Shown here in pieces: positions 8,230 through 17,066 of a stretch of DNA of 64,000 nucleotides (positions within the stretch are counted from its first letter, which is position 1; each line of letters begins with the position of its first letter). The DNA comes from RGIG995 sp045652445 (GTDB taxonomy: Bacteria; Bacillota; Clostridia; Oscillospirales; UBA644), in NCBI GenBank assembly GCA_045652445.1, contig JAZRUJ010000028.1:21835-85834 (forward strand), written 5' to 3'. Both the position numbers and the translations under genes were made by a program. A model generated the notes under the pieces. That model saw nothing but the letters and a program-made list of their open reading frames with translations, had not been told where the DNA came from and ran no database searches.

Positions 8230-9328
8230 TTTTCAAACAAAAACGAAAGAACCCCTCCTGCGAATCGTCAAACGGGATGGCATGAAGGGTTGGCAAGGCT
8301 GGTTAATTCGCAGCGGTGCCTTGTTGGTTGCATTGATCATCTGTGCCTTGTTCGTCTTTGCAATTACAAAACTTAACCCTATATCAGTCTATGAATCCAT
8401 GGCAAAAGGTGCGTTTGGAACGACTCGCCGAACTTGGATTACATTCCAGGACACGGCAATTTTGCTGTGCGTTGCACTGGGCCTTGCTCCCGCATTTAAA
8501 ATGAAATTCTGGAACATCGGTGCAGAAGGTCAAATTCTGGTAGGCGGGATAGCCACCGCGGCATGCATGATCTATTTTGGAGACACTCTTGCCCCCTGGC
8601 TCACCATTCTTCTTATGGTAGTAACTTCTGTTTTGGCCGGTGCAATTTGGGGTCTTATTCCCGCATTGTTCAAGGCAAAATGGAACACAAACGAAACTCT
8701 GTTCACCTTGATGATGAACTATATTGCCATTCAGTTGACCATGTTTTTCGTTGCAAAATGGGAAAACCCCAAGGGATCCAATACCGTCGGGATCATCAAC
8801 CCAAATACCAAGGGAGGTTGGTTGCCGGAAATCGGATCGAACCGTATGGTTTCCCCTTATGTTTTTCCGGTTTTGATCGTTTTGGGAATTACAGTCTTTA
8901 TGTTCTTCTATTTGCGAAACAGTAAACAAGGCTATGAAATTTCCATCGTCGGGGACAGTGAAAACACCGCACGGTATGCAGGGATGAACGTTAAAAAAAT
9001 CATTCTTCGCACCATGCTTCTCTCCGGCGGCATTTGTGGGATTGCCGGGTTTATCAGCGTTGCAGGCGTAAGCCACACCATTTCTACCAACACTTCCGGA
9101 GGCCGTGGATTTACGGCAATTATCGTTGCTTGGTTGGCGAAATTCAACGCCTTCGTTATGATTTTCTTCTCCCTTCTTCTCATTTTCCTGGAAAAGGGTG
9201 CATCACAAATTGCATCCGACTACGGTCTGAACAATGAAGCCTCCCAAATCATGAAGGGAATTATTCTTTTCTTTGTTTTGGGTAGTGAATTTTTCATCAA
9301 CTATCGCTTAATTTTCCGTAAAAAATAA
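8222..9328 (+). CDS. nucleoside-type ABC transporter permease
   Basis: A 368-residue polytopic permease of the BPD_transp_2 type. It has about nine hydrophobic segments, a conserved W-N-I-G-A-E-G-Q-I-L-V-G-G segment near residue 100, and the coupling helix region Y-E-I-S-I-V-G-D-S-E-N-T-A-R-Y-A-G-M-N. It forms the membrane channel with the following permease and the ATPase above. The ATG at 8222 follows TAAGGAGGGTGACC and sits inside the end of the ATPase gene, so translation is coupled. Confidence 0.93.
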   Translation: MSNFQTKTKEPLLRIVKRDGMKGWQGWLIRSGALLVALIICALFVFAITKLNPISVYESMAKGAFGTTRRTWITFQDTAILLCVALGLAPAFKMKFWNIGAEGQILVGGIATAACMIYFGDTLAPWLTILLMVVTSVLAGAIWGLIPALFKAKWNTNETLFTLMMNYIAIQLTMFFVAKWENPKGSNTVGIINPNTKGGWLPEIGSNRMVSPYVFPVLIVLGITVFMFFYLRNSKQGYEISIVGDSENTARYAGMNVKKIILRTMLLSGGICGIAGFISVAGVSHTISTNTSGGRGFTAIIVAWLAKFNAFVMIFFSLLLIFLEKGASQIASDYGLNNEASQIMKGIILFFVLGSEFFINYRLIFRKK

Positions 9329-9346
9329 GAAAGGGGGATCTATCTT

Positions 9347-10360
9347 ATGAATTTTGACTCTTGGATTCAATGGTTTCAATCCGCGGTTTTCTTCGGGACG
9401 GTTATCATGTTCGGTTGCACCGGTGAAATCTTGACTGAAAAATCCGGGAACCTGAACCTTGGGATCCCCGGAACCATGTACTTGGGCGGAATTGCAAGTC
9501 TTATCGGCACATTCTTCTACGAAAACGCCTGTATAAAGGCTGGTATTACTCCGAATCCCATTCTCTGTGTCCTGATTGCCTTTGTCTGTGCGTTTCTTGC
9601 AGGTGCTTTGGGCGGTTTGATTTACAGTTTCTTGACCACAACCCTGCGAGCAAATCAAAACGTAACGGGGCTTACCTTGACCATTTTCGGAGCCGGAGTT
9701 GCAAACTTCTTCGGAGGTTCTCTGAACAAATTGGCAGGGGGCGTTGGACAAATTTCCATCGCCGCAACCAGCGAAGCATTCCGAACAACCGTACCCTTTG
9801 CAAATACCACGGGTGCTTTTGGAAAACTATTTTTATCTTATGGATTTTTGGCATATCTTGCCGTTGCGGTTTCGATTGCCATGGCAATTTTCCTAAAAAA
9901 ATCCCATGCCGGATTAAACTTGCGAGCCGTTGGAGAAAACCCTGCGACCGCAGACGCCGCCGGAATCAACGTTGCCAAGTATCAATATCTCTCCACCTGC
10001 ATCGGTTGTGGGATTGCCGGATTGGGTGGTCTTTACTACGTGGTAGACTACACGAAGGGAACTTGGGCAAACGACGGAACCATCGAAACTCTGGGCTGGC
10101 TTGCTGTAGCATTGGTTATCTTTACCACATGGAAACCGTTAAATGCTATCTGGGGTTCCTACCTGTTTGGCATGCTTTACTGGATGTTCCTTTATACGGA
10201 ACTGTTTGGATTCTCCCTGACTCGTAGTTCTATGCCTATCTTCCGAATGTTGCCCTATCTGGCAACGGTCTTGGTTTTGATCCTGACCAGCATTCGTAAA
10301 AAACGGGAAGACCAACCCCCCGCAAACTTGGGTCTGCCCTATTTCCGGGAAGAACGGTAA
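9347..10360 (+). CDS. nucleoside-type ABC transporter permease, second subunit
   Basis: A 337-residue permease of the same family. It contains L-T-E-K-S-G-N-L-N-L-G-I-P-G near residue 30 and the coupling segment L-R-A-V-G-E-N-P-A-T-A-D-A-A-G-I-N. About eight to ten membrane helices are visible. It follows its partner by 18 bases with an AAGGGGGA site. It is the last gene of the xpt-transporter cluster. Only 3 bases separate its stop from the end of spmB on the other strand, so its terminator must lie within spmB. Confidence 0.93.
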   Translation: MNFDSWIQWFQSAVFFGTVIMFGCTGEILTEKSGNLNLGIPGTMYLGGIASLIGTFFYENACIKAGITPNPILCVLIAFVCAFLAGALGGLIYSFLTTTLRANQNVTGLTLTIFGAGVANFFGGSLNKLAGGVGQISIAATSEAFRTTVPFANTTGAFGKLFLSYGFLAYLAVAVSIAMAIFLKKSHAGLNLRAVGENPATADAAGINVAKYQYLSTCIGCGIAGLGGLYYVVDYTKGTWANDGTIETLGWLAVALVIFTTWKPLNAIWGSYLFGMLYWMFLYTELFGFSLTRSSMPIFRMLPYLATVLVLILTSIRKKREDQPPANLGLPYFREER

Positions 10361-10363
10361 CAA

Positions 10364-10870
10364 TCAATACAACAAATTGATTATTACAACCGATATCAAC
10401 AATGTAATTATATCGCAAACAACGGCACAGGTAAGAAGTTTTCCTGTGCCGTGTTGTTTTGTTCGGGGAAGGTAAATTCCCAGGGTATAGAATGTGGTTT
10501 CGGTAGACGCAGACAGGACGGCGGCCATTCTTCCAATCAGGGAATCTGCACCGTAGGTAACAAGTAAATCTTCGCAAACCGACAATGCCCCGCCGCCGGA
10601 CAGGGGGCGAACCAAAGCAAGAGGGAGAATTTGGGGAGGGATGGAAAGAATTTGACAAATTGGCGAAAGCACGGAAATCAAAATATCCATGGCTCCGGAA
10701 GAACGAAATACAGCAACCGAGGTCAACATCAATAGCAGGGTTGGGAAAATCTGCATACAGACTTTGAGTCCATCCTTAACACCGTCGCAAAAAAGAGAAA
10801 AAACCGGGACTTTTCGAATTAATCCATAACCAAACACAAAAATCATTAAAACCGGCAAAATTACACTCAT
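10364..10870 (-). CDS. spmB: spore maturation protein B
   Basis: A 168-residue membrane protein with nucleoside-transporter/gate-like segments. Features include V-K-D-G-L-K-V-C-M-Q-I-F-P-T-L-L near residue 30, R-P-L-S-G-G-G-A-L near 90, and S-T-E-T-T-F-Y-T. SpmA and SpmB are needed for dehydration of the forming spore core. I chose the ATG at 10870, whose ATGA overlaps the spmA stop, rather than a longer frame inside spmA. A terminator-like hairpin facing the opposite strand lies in its 3' end. Confidence 0.93.
   Translation of the reverse strand: MSVILPVLMIFVFGYGLIRKVPVFSLFCDGVKDGLKVCMQIFPTLLLMLTSVAVFRSSGAMDILISVLSPICQILSIPPQILPLALVRPLSGGGALSVCEDLLVTYGADSLIGRMAAVLSASTETTFYTLGIYLPRTKQHGTGKLLTCAVVCDIITLLISVVIINLLY
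10422..10463 (+). terminator. terminator-like hairpin for the nucleoside operon, inside spmB
   Basis: On the + strand ACGGCACAGG / CCTGTGCCGT forms a 10-bp stem with an 11-base loop, followed by GTTGTTTTGTT. It lies 60 bases past the last permease gene but within the coding part of convergent spmB. Confidence 0.5.
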
Positions 10871-11430
10871 TTCGTCCCCCGAAAAAAAATTTTTGTCAAA
10901 ATAATTCCCACGGCACAAGATAAAATCTGCACCAACCAAACCGTCGGGAGAATATCCATGGGGTTGCTTGCTCCGTTGGCTTGGCGAAGAGCACATATCG
11001 TGGTGGGAATCAATTGAATAGAACAAGTATTCAGCAACAAAAACGCTGCCAGAGAGCGGGAAACAGTACCGTCTGCCATCTGCCCTGCTGCCTTGATTCC
11101 GTAAGGAGTAGCGGCGTTACCCAAGCCAAAAAAATTGGATGCCAAATTCATAGTTACGGAAGATCGCAGCGATAGATCGGTTTTTGTTTTGGGAATCAAA
11201 GCTCCTACAGGTTTTTTCAATATTCGAGAAAAACGATCTACTAATCCGGAACCTTCCGCCACCCGTATAAGACCGCTAAAGAAACAAATGGAACCTCCGA
11301 TCTTCAACAAAAGAGAAACCGTATCGGCGGGGGTGGACAAAATGGCAGAAGAGATTTGGTCCAGATTTCCGGTAACGGCCCCGCAAACCGCTCCCGAGAC
11401 CAACAAAACAAAGCAAATCCAACCAATCAC
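10867..11430 (-). CDS. spmA: spore maturation protein A
   Basis: Partner of SpmB in spore core dehydration; an integral membrane protein of about 187 residues. It contains the conserved N-L-A-S-N-F-F-G-L-G-N-A-A-T-P-Y-G segment and N-T-C-S-I-Q-L-I-P-T. The GTG at 11430 is 6 bases after AAAGGGGAG. The in-frame ATG at 11436 abuts that site directly and is less likely. The stop overlaps the spmB start by 4 bases. It is divergent from a sporulation or germination-type deacetylase gene. Confidence 0.92.
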   Translation of the reverse strand: MIGWICFVLLVSGAVCGAVTGNLDQISSAILSTPADTVSLLLKIGGSICFFSGLIRVAEGSGLVDRFSRILKKPVGALIPKTKTDLSLRSSVTMNLASNFFGLGNAATPYGIKAAGQMADGTVSRSLAAFLLLNTCSIQLIPTTICALRQANGASNPMDILPTVWLVQILSCAVGIILTKIFFRGTK

Positions 11431-11509
11431 AACCATCTCCCCTTTCGGTACATTTTATGGATAAACGGAAAAGTTATGTCATAAAATGGAGCAGAACGGA
11501 GGGTTTGAT

Positions 11510-12328
11510 ATGAAAATTTCAGAGCGATTCTTTCGAGGATTGGAAAAAAACTGGCAGACCGTTGCCCTGTCAGCAGTTTGTATTTGCCTTCTTTTAATTA
11601 TGATTGCAGCAGGTCAAGCACAAACCGCAGAAGCTTTTTCATGTTCCGATTGGGGATTATCCTTTGGAATACCGGGAGCATCTCCCCAGGGAAACATAAG
11701 TGCGGAAGAATTAAAGGAATACAATGCCTATTACATGGGTGACAAGGAATCCAAGACCATCTATTTAACCTTTGATGCCGGGTACGAAAACGGATACACG
11801 GAACAGATTTTGGACGTTTTGAAAAAGCATCAAGTTCCGGCGGCATTTTTTCTGGTAAATCACTATCTTAAAACGGAACCGGAATTGGTAAAACGCATGG
11901 CGAATGAGGGGCATATCGTGGCAAATCATACCGCATCCCACCCGGACATGAGCGAAATTACTGAAATAGAGCAATTAGCGGAAGAATTACAGAAAGTAGA
12001 AACCCATTACAAAGAAATCACCGGACAAGAGATGAAAAAATTGTACCGCCCGCCCCAGGGTAAGTTCAGTCAGACGAATCTTCAACAAGCAAAAGAACTG
12101 GGGTATACCACGATTTTTTGGAGTTTGGCTTATGCGGATTGGAACAATGCAAAACAACCCGACCCCCAGGCATCCATTCAAAAATTAAATTCTCGCATTC
12201 ACAACGGAGCTATTGTGTTGTTGCACAGTACCTCCAAAACCAATGCCGAAATCCTTGACACTTTGCTCACGAATTGGAAAGCACAAGGCTATACCTTTGG
12301 GACGTTAGAAGATTTTATAAATCCATAA
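11510..12328 (+). CDS. PdaA-type polysaccharide (peptidoglycan) deacetylase
   Basis: A 272-residue protein with an N-terminal membrane anchor (about residues 20-40) and a NodB deacetylase domain. Motifs in order: T-F-D-A-G-Y-E-N-G (motif 1, the form seen in delta-lactam-forming PdaA enzymes), N-H-T-A-S-H with the two metal His, R-P-P-Q-G-K, W-S-L-A-Y-A-D-W and a late L-L-H-S. PdaA de-N-acetylates muramic acid so that muramic-delta-lactam forms in spore cortex. The neighbouring spmAB genes fit a spore role. The ATG at 11510 follows GGAGGG; an in-frame upstream ATG at 11486 lacks a site. Confidence 0.88.
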   Translation: MKISERFFRGLEKNWQTVALSAVCICLLLIMIAAGQAQTAEAFSCSDWGLSFGIPGASPQGNISAEELKEYNAYYMGDKESKTIYLTFDAGYENGYTEQILDVLKKHQVPAAFFLVNHYLKTEPELVKRMANEGHIVANHTASHPDMSEITEIEQLAEELQKVETHYKEITGQEMKKLYRPPQGKFSQTNLQQAKELGYTTIFWSLAYADWNNAKQPDPQASIQKLNSRIHNGAIVLLHSTSKTNAEILDTLLTNWKAQGYTFGTLEDFINP

Positions 12329-12333
12329 AAAGT

Positions 12334-12366
12334 AATGCGACCGATTCTCTCGGTCGCATTTTTATT
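12334..12366. terminator. bidirectional terminator between the deacetylase and phosphate transporter genes
   Basis: Perfect 11-bp stem AATGCGACCGA / TCGGTCGCATT with loop TTCTC. T-runs follow on the + strand, and ACTTTTTA follows on the - strand. It serves both convergent genes. Confidence 0.85.
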
Positions 12367-13402
12367 ATAGAAACAGCAAAAGCAATTTTACAGCCAGGTA
12401 TCCCAACAAACCACACCCGGGAAAGGTAAAAATCCACGCAAAAATCATTTGTCCCGCAACACTCCAATTAACCGATCGCAAACGAACTGAAGCCCCGGCA
12501 CCCATCAAGGCGGTCGTTTTTACGTGGGTGGTACTGACCGGAAATCCGTATAACGTACAGATTCCCAAACTGATTGCCGATGCAAAATCTGCAGCAACGC
12601 CCTGGTATGACTCGGTTTTTATCATTTTCATGCCTACCGCACGTATGATCCGACCGCCTCCAAGACAGGTACCAAGAGATAGAACGATACAACAGAGCAA
12701 AATCATCCAAAAAGGAATGGTTTCGGGGGGTGCGACGTTTCCGGCAGAAGCAACGGACAGAAGCAAAACCCCGATAAATTTTTGCCCGTCCTGGGATCCA
12801 TGAAGAAAGGCATTGAGCATCCCTCCTAAAATTTCCGTACGGCGAAAGAGACGCTCCGCATCTTTTCGTCGGGTCTTTCGAAAAAAGTAAAAGATCAGCC
12901 GAACCAACAACCAACCAAATCCAAAACCGAAGAAAACCGAAATTCCCAATCCCCATAGAACACGGCTCCATATGGAAAACCTTACCCCATCTCCCCCATT
13001 TAAGGCGAGGGCGGATCCTGTAATTCCAGCAATTAAAGCGTGGCTTTCACTGGTGGGGATCCCGAAATACCACGCAACTGCTGCCCAGACCACCACCGCA
13101 ACCATTCCGGCACATAAGGCAATACGCGATAATCTTTCATTGTTCCCAAAATCTACCATTGAGTAAATGGTATCCGTCACCGTACGATTCAATGAAACGG
13201 TTATAATGAGTCCTAGAAAATTAAAAACCGCTGCCATTCCCACCGCGACCCCGGGAGTCAAAGCACGGGTTGCAACGCAAGACGCAATGGCATTTGGGGC
13301 ATCCGTCCATCCGTTAACAAATATTACAGCAAGAGTAAGTGTAGTCAACAACCCCAATGGCAGAGATGAAAAAACTGCTGAAACCCACATCGAAAAAGAC
13401 AT
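12365..13402 (-). CDS. inorganic phosphate transporter, PiT family
   Basis: A 345-residue integral membrane protein. It has two PiT half-repeats: V-N-G-W-T-D-A-P-N-A-I-A near residue 28 and G-F-P-V-S-T-T-H-V-K-T near residue 295, plus P-T-S-E-S-H-A-L-I-A-G in the middle. These are the signature loops of low-affinity, ion-coupled phosphate (or metal-phosphate) uptake. I chose the ATG at 13402 after CGGAGGG rather than a longer frame reaching 13546. No PhoU-like partner gene is adjacent. Confidence 0.92.
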   Translation of the reverse strand: MSFSMWVSAVFSSLPLGLLTTLTLAVIFVNGWTDAPNAIASCVATRALTPGVAVGMAAVFNFLGLIITVSLNRTVTDTIYSMVDFGNNERLSRIALCAGMVAVVVWAAVAWYFGIPTSESHALIAGITGSALALNGGDGVRFSIWSRVLWGLGISVFFGFGFGWLLVRLIFYFFRKTRRKDAERLFRRTEILGGMLNAFLHGSQDGQKFIGVLLLSVASAGNVAPPETIPFWMILLCCIVLSLGTCLGGGRIIRAVGMKMIKTESYQGVAADFASAISLGICTLYGFPVSTTHVKTTALMGAGASVRLRSVNWSVAGQMIFAWIFTFPGCGLLGYLAVKLLLLFL

Positions 13403-13504
13403 AAAAATCCCTCCGTTATAACAATATGGTAGGAGAGAAAAAACATTCGTAAAACTGCAAAAAATCAGGGTAAAAAATTCTTTGTGACATTTTCGTGAAC
13501 CCCC

Positions 13505-13533
13505 TTGACATCTCCAAAGAATCGTGCTATAAT
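13505..13533 (+). promoter_or_regulatory. consensus promoter of tRNA-Asn
   Basis: TTGACA at 13505-13510, 17 bases, TATAAT at 13528-13533; 23 bases before the mature tRNA 5' end. Confidence 0.88.
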
Positions 13534-13556
13534 GTTCAGGTAACAAAACGAAATAT

Positions 13557-13632
13557 TCCTCCTTAGCTCAGTTGGTAGAGCCCGCGGCTGTTAACCGCGT
13601 TGTCGTTGGTTCGAGTCCGACAGGGGGAGCCA
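13557..13632 (+). tRNA. tRNA-Asn (anticodon GUU)
   Basis: A 76-base cloverleaf with encoded CCA. Acceptor TCCTCCT/AGGGGGA, D-arm GCTCAGTTGGTAGAGC, anticodon stem CGCGG/CCGCG with loop CTGTTAA (anticodon GTT), and T-arm GTTGG-TTCGAGT-CCGAC. It has its own consensus promoter and terminator, so it is a single-gene unit. Confidence 0.96.
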
Positions 13633-13633
13633 A

Positions 13634-13661
13634 ACCCAAGTCAAAAGACTTGGGTTTTTTC
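13634..13661 (+). terminator. terminator of tRNA-Asn
   Basis: ACCCAAGTC / GACTTGGGT stem with loop AAAA, then TTTTTC, starting 2 bases past CCA. Confidence 0.88.
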
Positions 13662-13953
13662 TTGCTTTCGGATTAATTTTAAGTTTTATACGTGCCACAA
13701 TGGGATTCGGCTTCGACGGATTGGCGTTTTCATTTTCCATAGAGCGAGCCTGTTGTTTAGAGGGGAAACAAGGAATTGGAAGAATTGTTCTTTCCGCCCT
13801 TTTATGCACGGCATGAATCCTCATATCCGTCCTTGGTACTATTGCTTGTTTTTTTATATGACAAATTACAAAAAAATACTACATATAGAACGTTGGAATA
13901 AAAAACAACACCACATCTTGTATTTCTGTCACAAAAAAATTACATCTGAACTC
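13662..13953. other. gene-free stretch before the pfl promoter
   Basis: About 290 bases between the tRNA-Asn terminator and the pflB promoter. The open frames crossing it either run through the tRNA or lack ribosome-binding sites. I see no RNA motif or repeat in it. Its 3' part becomes AT-rich toward the promoter. Confidence 0.5.
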
Positions 13954-13982
13954 TTGACAAATGTCGTATTATGTTGTATAAT
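13954..13982 (+). promoter_or_regulatory. consensus promoter of the pfl operon
   Basis: TTGACA at 13954-13959, 17 bases, TATAAT at 13977-13982. The start of transcription near 13989 places the ZTP riboswitch at the very 5' end of the mRNA. Confidence 0.88.
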
Positions 13983-13991
13983 ATATATACA

Positions 13992-14065
13992 CCTTTTACA
14001 TGACTGACGGAATGCGGAGTACCGCAAGGAAGTGTAAAGGAATTGACATGCCGACCGTCTGGGCA
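13992..14065 (+). ncRNA. ZTP riboswitch (pfl motif)
   Basis: It senses ZTP/ZMP (AICAR nucleotides), a signal of 10-formyl-tetrahydrofolate shortage. P1 forms between CCTTTTACA (13992-14000) and TGTAAAGG (14033-14040). The conserved ACTGACGG follows P1, GCGG-AGTA-CCGC is the inner stem, and the 3' part is the hallmark TGCCGACCGTCTGGGCA (14049-14065). GACGG (14006-14010) can pair with CCGTC (14055-14059) as the pseudoknot. The element is followed by an overlapping terminator and then pflB, a classic association of this motif. Confidence 0.93.
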
Positions 14066-14098
14066 ATTCTTTTATGGAAAAGGATTGCTCATTTTTTT
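14061..14098 (+). terminator. riboswitch expression-platform terminator
   Basis: GGGCAATTCTTTT / AAAAGGATTGCTC stem (two non-canonical positions) with loop ATGG, then ATTTTTTT. The 5' GGGC also belongs to the conserved CTGGGC of the ZTP aptamer. Ligand-stabilised folding should block the terminator and turn pflBA on. Confidence 0.88.
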
Positions 14099-14133
14099 GT
14101 ATATGAAGCAATCACGAAGAAAAGGAGAACGAT

Positions 14134-16365
14134 ATGCAGCACGAACATTGGAACGGATTTAAACAAGGCGTTTGGACCGACGAAATTAACGTCCGGGACT
14201 TTATCCAGACCAACTATAAAGGCTATTTTGGCGATGATAGTTTTCTCGCCGAAGCCACCGAACGCACTAAAAATTTGATGAACAAGGTTCAAGCACTTTT
14301 TGCATTGGAACGTCAAAAGGGCGGGGTTTTGGACATTGACACTGATACCGTCACTTCTTTGACCGCTTATGAACCTGGATACGTTGATAAAGAAAACGAA
14401 CTGATTGTAGGGTTACAAACCGATGAACCGCTGAAACGGGGAGTAAACCCCTTCGGTGGCATGCGGATGTGTAAAAACGCATGTGAAGCTTACGGCTATA
14501 AATTAAGCGAAAAAATTGAAAATAAATTTAAATTCCGCACCACCCACAACGACGGGGTATTCCGTGCTTATTCCGATGAAATGCGGAAAGCTCGTAAGTG
14601 TCACGTTATCACCGGTCTTCCCGATGCTTATGGGCGGGGTAGAATCATTGGGGACTACCGTCGAGTTGCACTGTACGGTGTGGATCGCTTGATTGAAGGA
14701 AAGAAAAAAGATAAAGCAAATATTGCGATCGGTGATTTCAGCACCGAACAAGTTCGCAAGAGCGAAGAAGTATTTCAGCAAATTGAATTCTTGGGACAAC
14801 TGAAAGAAATGGCCGCAATGTATGGTTATGATATTAGCGGTCCCGCAAAAGATGCAAAAGAAGCCATTCAATGGACCTATTTTGCTTACCTTGCCGCAAT
14901 TAAAGAACAAAACGGTGCCGCCATGTCTTTGGGCAGAGTCAGCACGTTCTTTGACATTTACATTGAACGGGATTTGGAAAATGGAACGTTGACCGAAGAA
15001 GCCGCTCAAGAACTGATTGACGATTTTGTCATCAAACTGCGTCTTGCTCGCCATCTTCGCACTCCCGAATACAACGAGTTGTTCGGCGGAGACCCCATGT
15101 GGATCACAGAAGCGGTGGGCGGTATGGGTGTAGATGGAAGAACGCTTGTTACAAAGAGCAGTTTCCGTATTTTAAATACCCTATACACCTTAGAATCCTC
15201 TCCCGAACCCAACTTGACCATTCTTTGGTCTGTAAATCTTCCGGACGGATTTAAACGGTTCTGTGCAAAAGTTTCGAAAGATACGGACTCCATTCAATAT
15301 GAAAACGATGACGTGATGCGTCCTATTTATGGGGACGATTATGCCATTGCCTGCTGCGTTTCCGCTATGAAAGTCGGGAAACAAATGCAATTCTTCGGAG
15401 CTCGCTGCAACCTTGCAAAACTGTTATTAATTGCCCTGAACGGCGGTTATGATGCCGAAAGCAAAATGGCCATTGGGCCTCAAATGTCCGTTCTCGCAGG
15501 GGAAAAACTAGACTATCAGCAAGTTATGCAGCGTTTTGACATTTACATTCAATGGCTGTCTCGCCTGTACGTCAATACCATGAACGTCATCCACTACATG
15601 CATGATAAATACGCCTATGAAAAGATTCAAATGGCATTGCATGATACCGACGTAGAACGATTGATGGCGTTCGGTATTGCCGGTCTTTCCGTCGTTGCAG
15701 ACTCTTTAAGTGCTATCAAATATGCAAAGGTTATTCCTATCAAAGACGAAACCGGTCATATTATCTCCTTTAAAACCGAAGGAGATTTCCCCAAATTCGG
15801 AAACGATGACGATCGTGTCGACCTGATTGCAAAGGAAATGACCCATAAAGTTATCACCGAATTGAGAAAAACCCCCACGTATCGCCATGCGATTCACACT
15901 CTTTCGGTTTTGACAATTACTTCCAACGTTATGTATGGTAAAAATACCGGAGCTACCCCCGACGGTCGTGCCGCCGGTGATGCTTTCGCTCCCGGTGCAA
16001 ACCCCATGCACAACCGGGAAGAAAATGGTGCATTGGCATCTTTGAATTCTGTAGCTAAAATCAGTTATGAAGATTGTCAGGATGGTATTTCCAATACATT
16101 TTCCATTACCCCCGATGCTTTGGGAAGAACCGAAGAAGAACGTATCGACAATCTGGTTTCCATTCTGGACGGCTATTTCGCAAAAAATGCACACCACATT
16201 AACGTCAACGTTCTGAATCGAGAAACCTTGATGAAAGCTTACGAAAATCCCGAAGATTATCCTAACCTGACCATTCGCGTTTCCGGGTATGCGGTACACT
16301 TTAACAAATTGTCCAAAGAACAGCAGAGAGAAGTTATCAGCAGAACCTTCCACGAGGCTCTGTAA
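14134..16365 (+). CDS. pflB: formate C-acetyltransferase (pyruvate formate-lyase)
   Basis: A 743-residue glycyl-radical enzyme: pyruvate + CoA to acetyl-CoA + formate. The active-site cysteine pair is C407/C408 (I-A-C-C-V-S-A-M), and the radical glycine is G718 in the C-terminal R-V-S-G-Y-A-V-H-F motif. Length and both motifs match PflB proper, not the related diol or choline lyases. The ATG at 14134 follows AAGGAGAA. The ZTP riboswitch upstream ties formate production to folate one-carbon status. The activating enzyme follows 2 bases after the stop. Acetyl-CoA made here can feed PduL and AdhE, encoded elsewhere in the window. Confidence 0.97.
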   Translation: MQHEHWNGFKQGVWTDEINVRDFIQTNYKGYFGDDSFLAEATERTKNLMNKVQALFALERQKGGVLDIDTDTVTSLTAYEPGYVDKENELIVGLQTDEPLKRGVNPFGGMRMCKNACEAYGYKLSEKIENKFKFRTTHNDGVFRAYSDEMRKARKCHVITGLPDAYGRGRIIGDYRRVALYGVDRLIEGKKKDKANIAIGDFSTEQVRKSEEVFQQIEFLGQLKEMAAMYGYDISGPAKDAKEAIQWTYFAYLAAIKEQNGAAMSLGRVSTFFDIYIERDLENGTLTEEAAQELIDDFVIKLRLARHLRTPEYNELFGGDPMWITEAVGGMGVDGRTLVTKSSFRILNTLYTLESSPEPNLTILWSVNLPDGFKRFCAKVSKDTDSIQYENDDVMRPIYGDDYAIACCVSAMKVGKQMQFFGARCNLAKLLLIALNGGYDAESKMAIGPQMSVLAGEKLDYQQVMQRFDIYIQWLSRLYVNTMNVIHYMHDKYAYEKIQMALHDTDVERLMAFGIAGLSVVADSLSAIKYAKVIPIKDETGHIISFKTEGDFPKFGNDDDRVDLIAKEMTHKVITELRKTPTYRHAIHTLSVLTITSNVMYGKNTGATPDGRAAGDAFAPGANPMHNREENGALASLNSVAKISYEDCQDGISNTFSITPDALGRTEEERIDNLVSILDGYFAKNAHHINVNVLNRETLMKAYENPEDYPNLTIRVSGYAVHFNKLSKEQQREVISRTFHEAL

Positions 16366-16367
16366 CC

Positions 16368-17066
16368 GTGGGAAAGATTCATTCCATACAATCCTTGGGC
16401 ACGGTAGATGGTCCCGGAATTCGGTTTGTAGTATTCCTGCAAGGGTGTAACCTTCGTTGCGGATGCTGTCATAATCCCGACACCTGGAACCCGGAAGATG
16501 GGACGGACATTTCTGCGGAAGATATCGTTGCAAAAGCCGAGCGATATAAAAGCTACTTTGGAAAAGAGGGCGGAATTACCCTCTCCGGAGGAGAACCGCT
16601 GTTACAACCGGTCTTTGCAAAAGAGATTTTTTCCCTTTGTAAACAACGAGGAATTCATACCTGTCTTGACACGTCGGGAAGCCTTATAAACGATGATATA
16701 TCTTCTCTTTTAGACCAAACCGATCGGGTGCTTTTGGATATAAAATACCCCACGGAAGAACAATATCAAAAATACGTGGGCTGCGATCTTGCAACACCGT
16801 TACAGTTTTTGGAAATCCTAAATCAGAAGAAGATACCCACCACCTTACGGCAGGTAATTATTCCCACGCTGAATGACAATGATACGTCGATAGAATTTCT
16901 CAATCGGTTAAAGAAATCATATCCTTGCGTAGACAAAATGGAACTGTTGCCTTTCAAGAAAATCTGCACGGTAAAGTACCAAAATATGGGTATTTCCTTT
17001 CGGTTTGATTCCTTTGATACTCCTACGGTAGATCAAATGAAGGCACTGCAAGAAAAATTGAATTAA
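16368..17066 (+). CDS. pflA: pyruvate formate-lyase activating enzyme
   Basis: A 232-residue radical SAM enzyme that installs the glycyl radical on PflB. The cluster motif CxxxCxxC uses C27, C31 and C34 (G-C-N-L-R-C-G-C-C-H-N-P-D-T-W). The S-adenosylmethionine-binding G-G-E-P-L and the L-D-T-S-G strand are present. The GTG start at 16368 lies 2 bases after the pflB stop, so it depends on coupling, and no strong ribosome-binding site is seen. There is no N-terminal extra ferredoxin insert, so it is the PflA type rather than the larger activases of other glycyl-radical enzymes. Confidence 0.95.
   Translation: MGKIHSIQSLGTVDGPGIRFVVFLQGCNLRCGCCHNPDTWNPEDGTDISAEDIVAKAERYKSYFGKEGGITLSGGEPLLQPVFAKEIFSLCKQRGIHTCLDTSGSLINDDISSLLDQTDRVLLDIKYPTEEQYQKYVGCDLATPLQFLEILNQKKIPTTLRQVIIPTLNDNDTSIEFLNRLKKSYPCVDKMELLPFKKICTVKYQNMGISFRFDSFDTPTVDQMKALQEKLN

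Noticed and set aside
13591..13824. Open frame on the - strand crossing tRNA-Asn and its terminator
   Set aside because: It is a translation of the antisense of the tRNA and hairpin; there is no ribosome-binding site, and this is a common false gene call beside tRNAs.
13600..14007. 135-codon open frame on the + strand
   Set aside because: It begins inside tRNA-Asn and runs through the pfl promoter; composition and context are non-coding.
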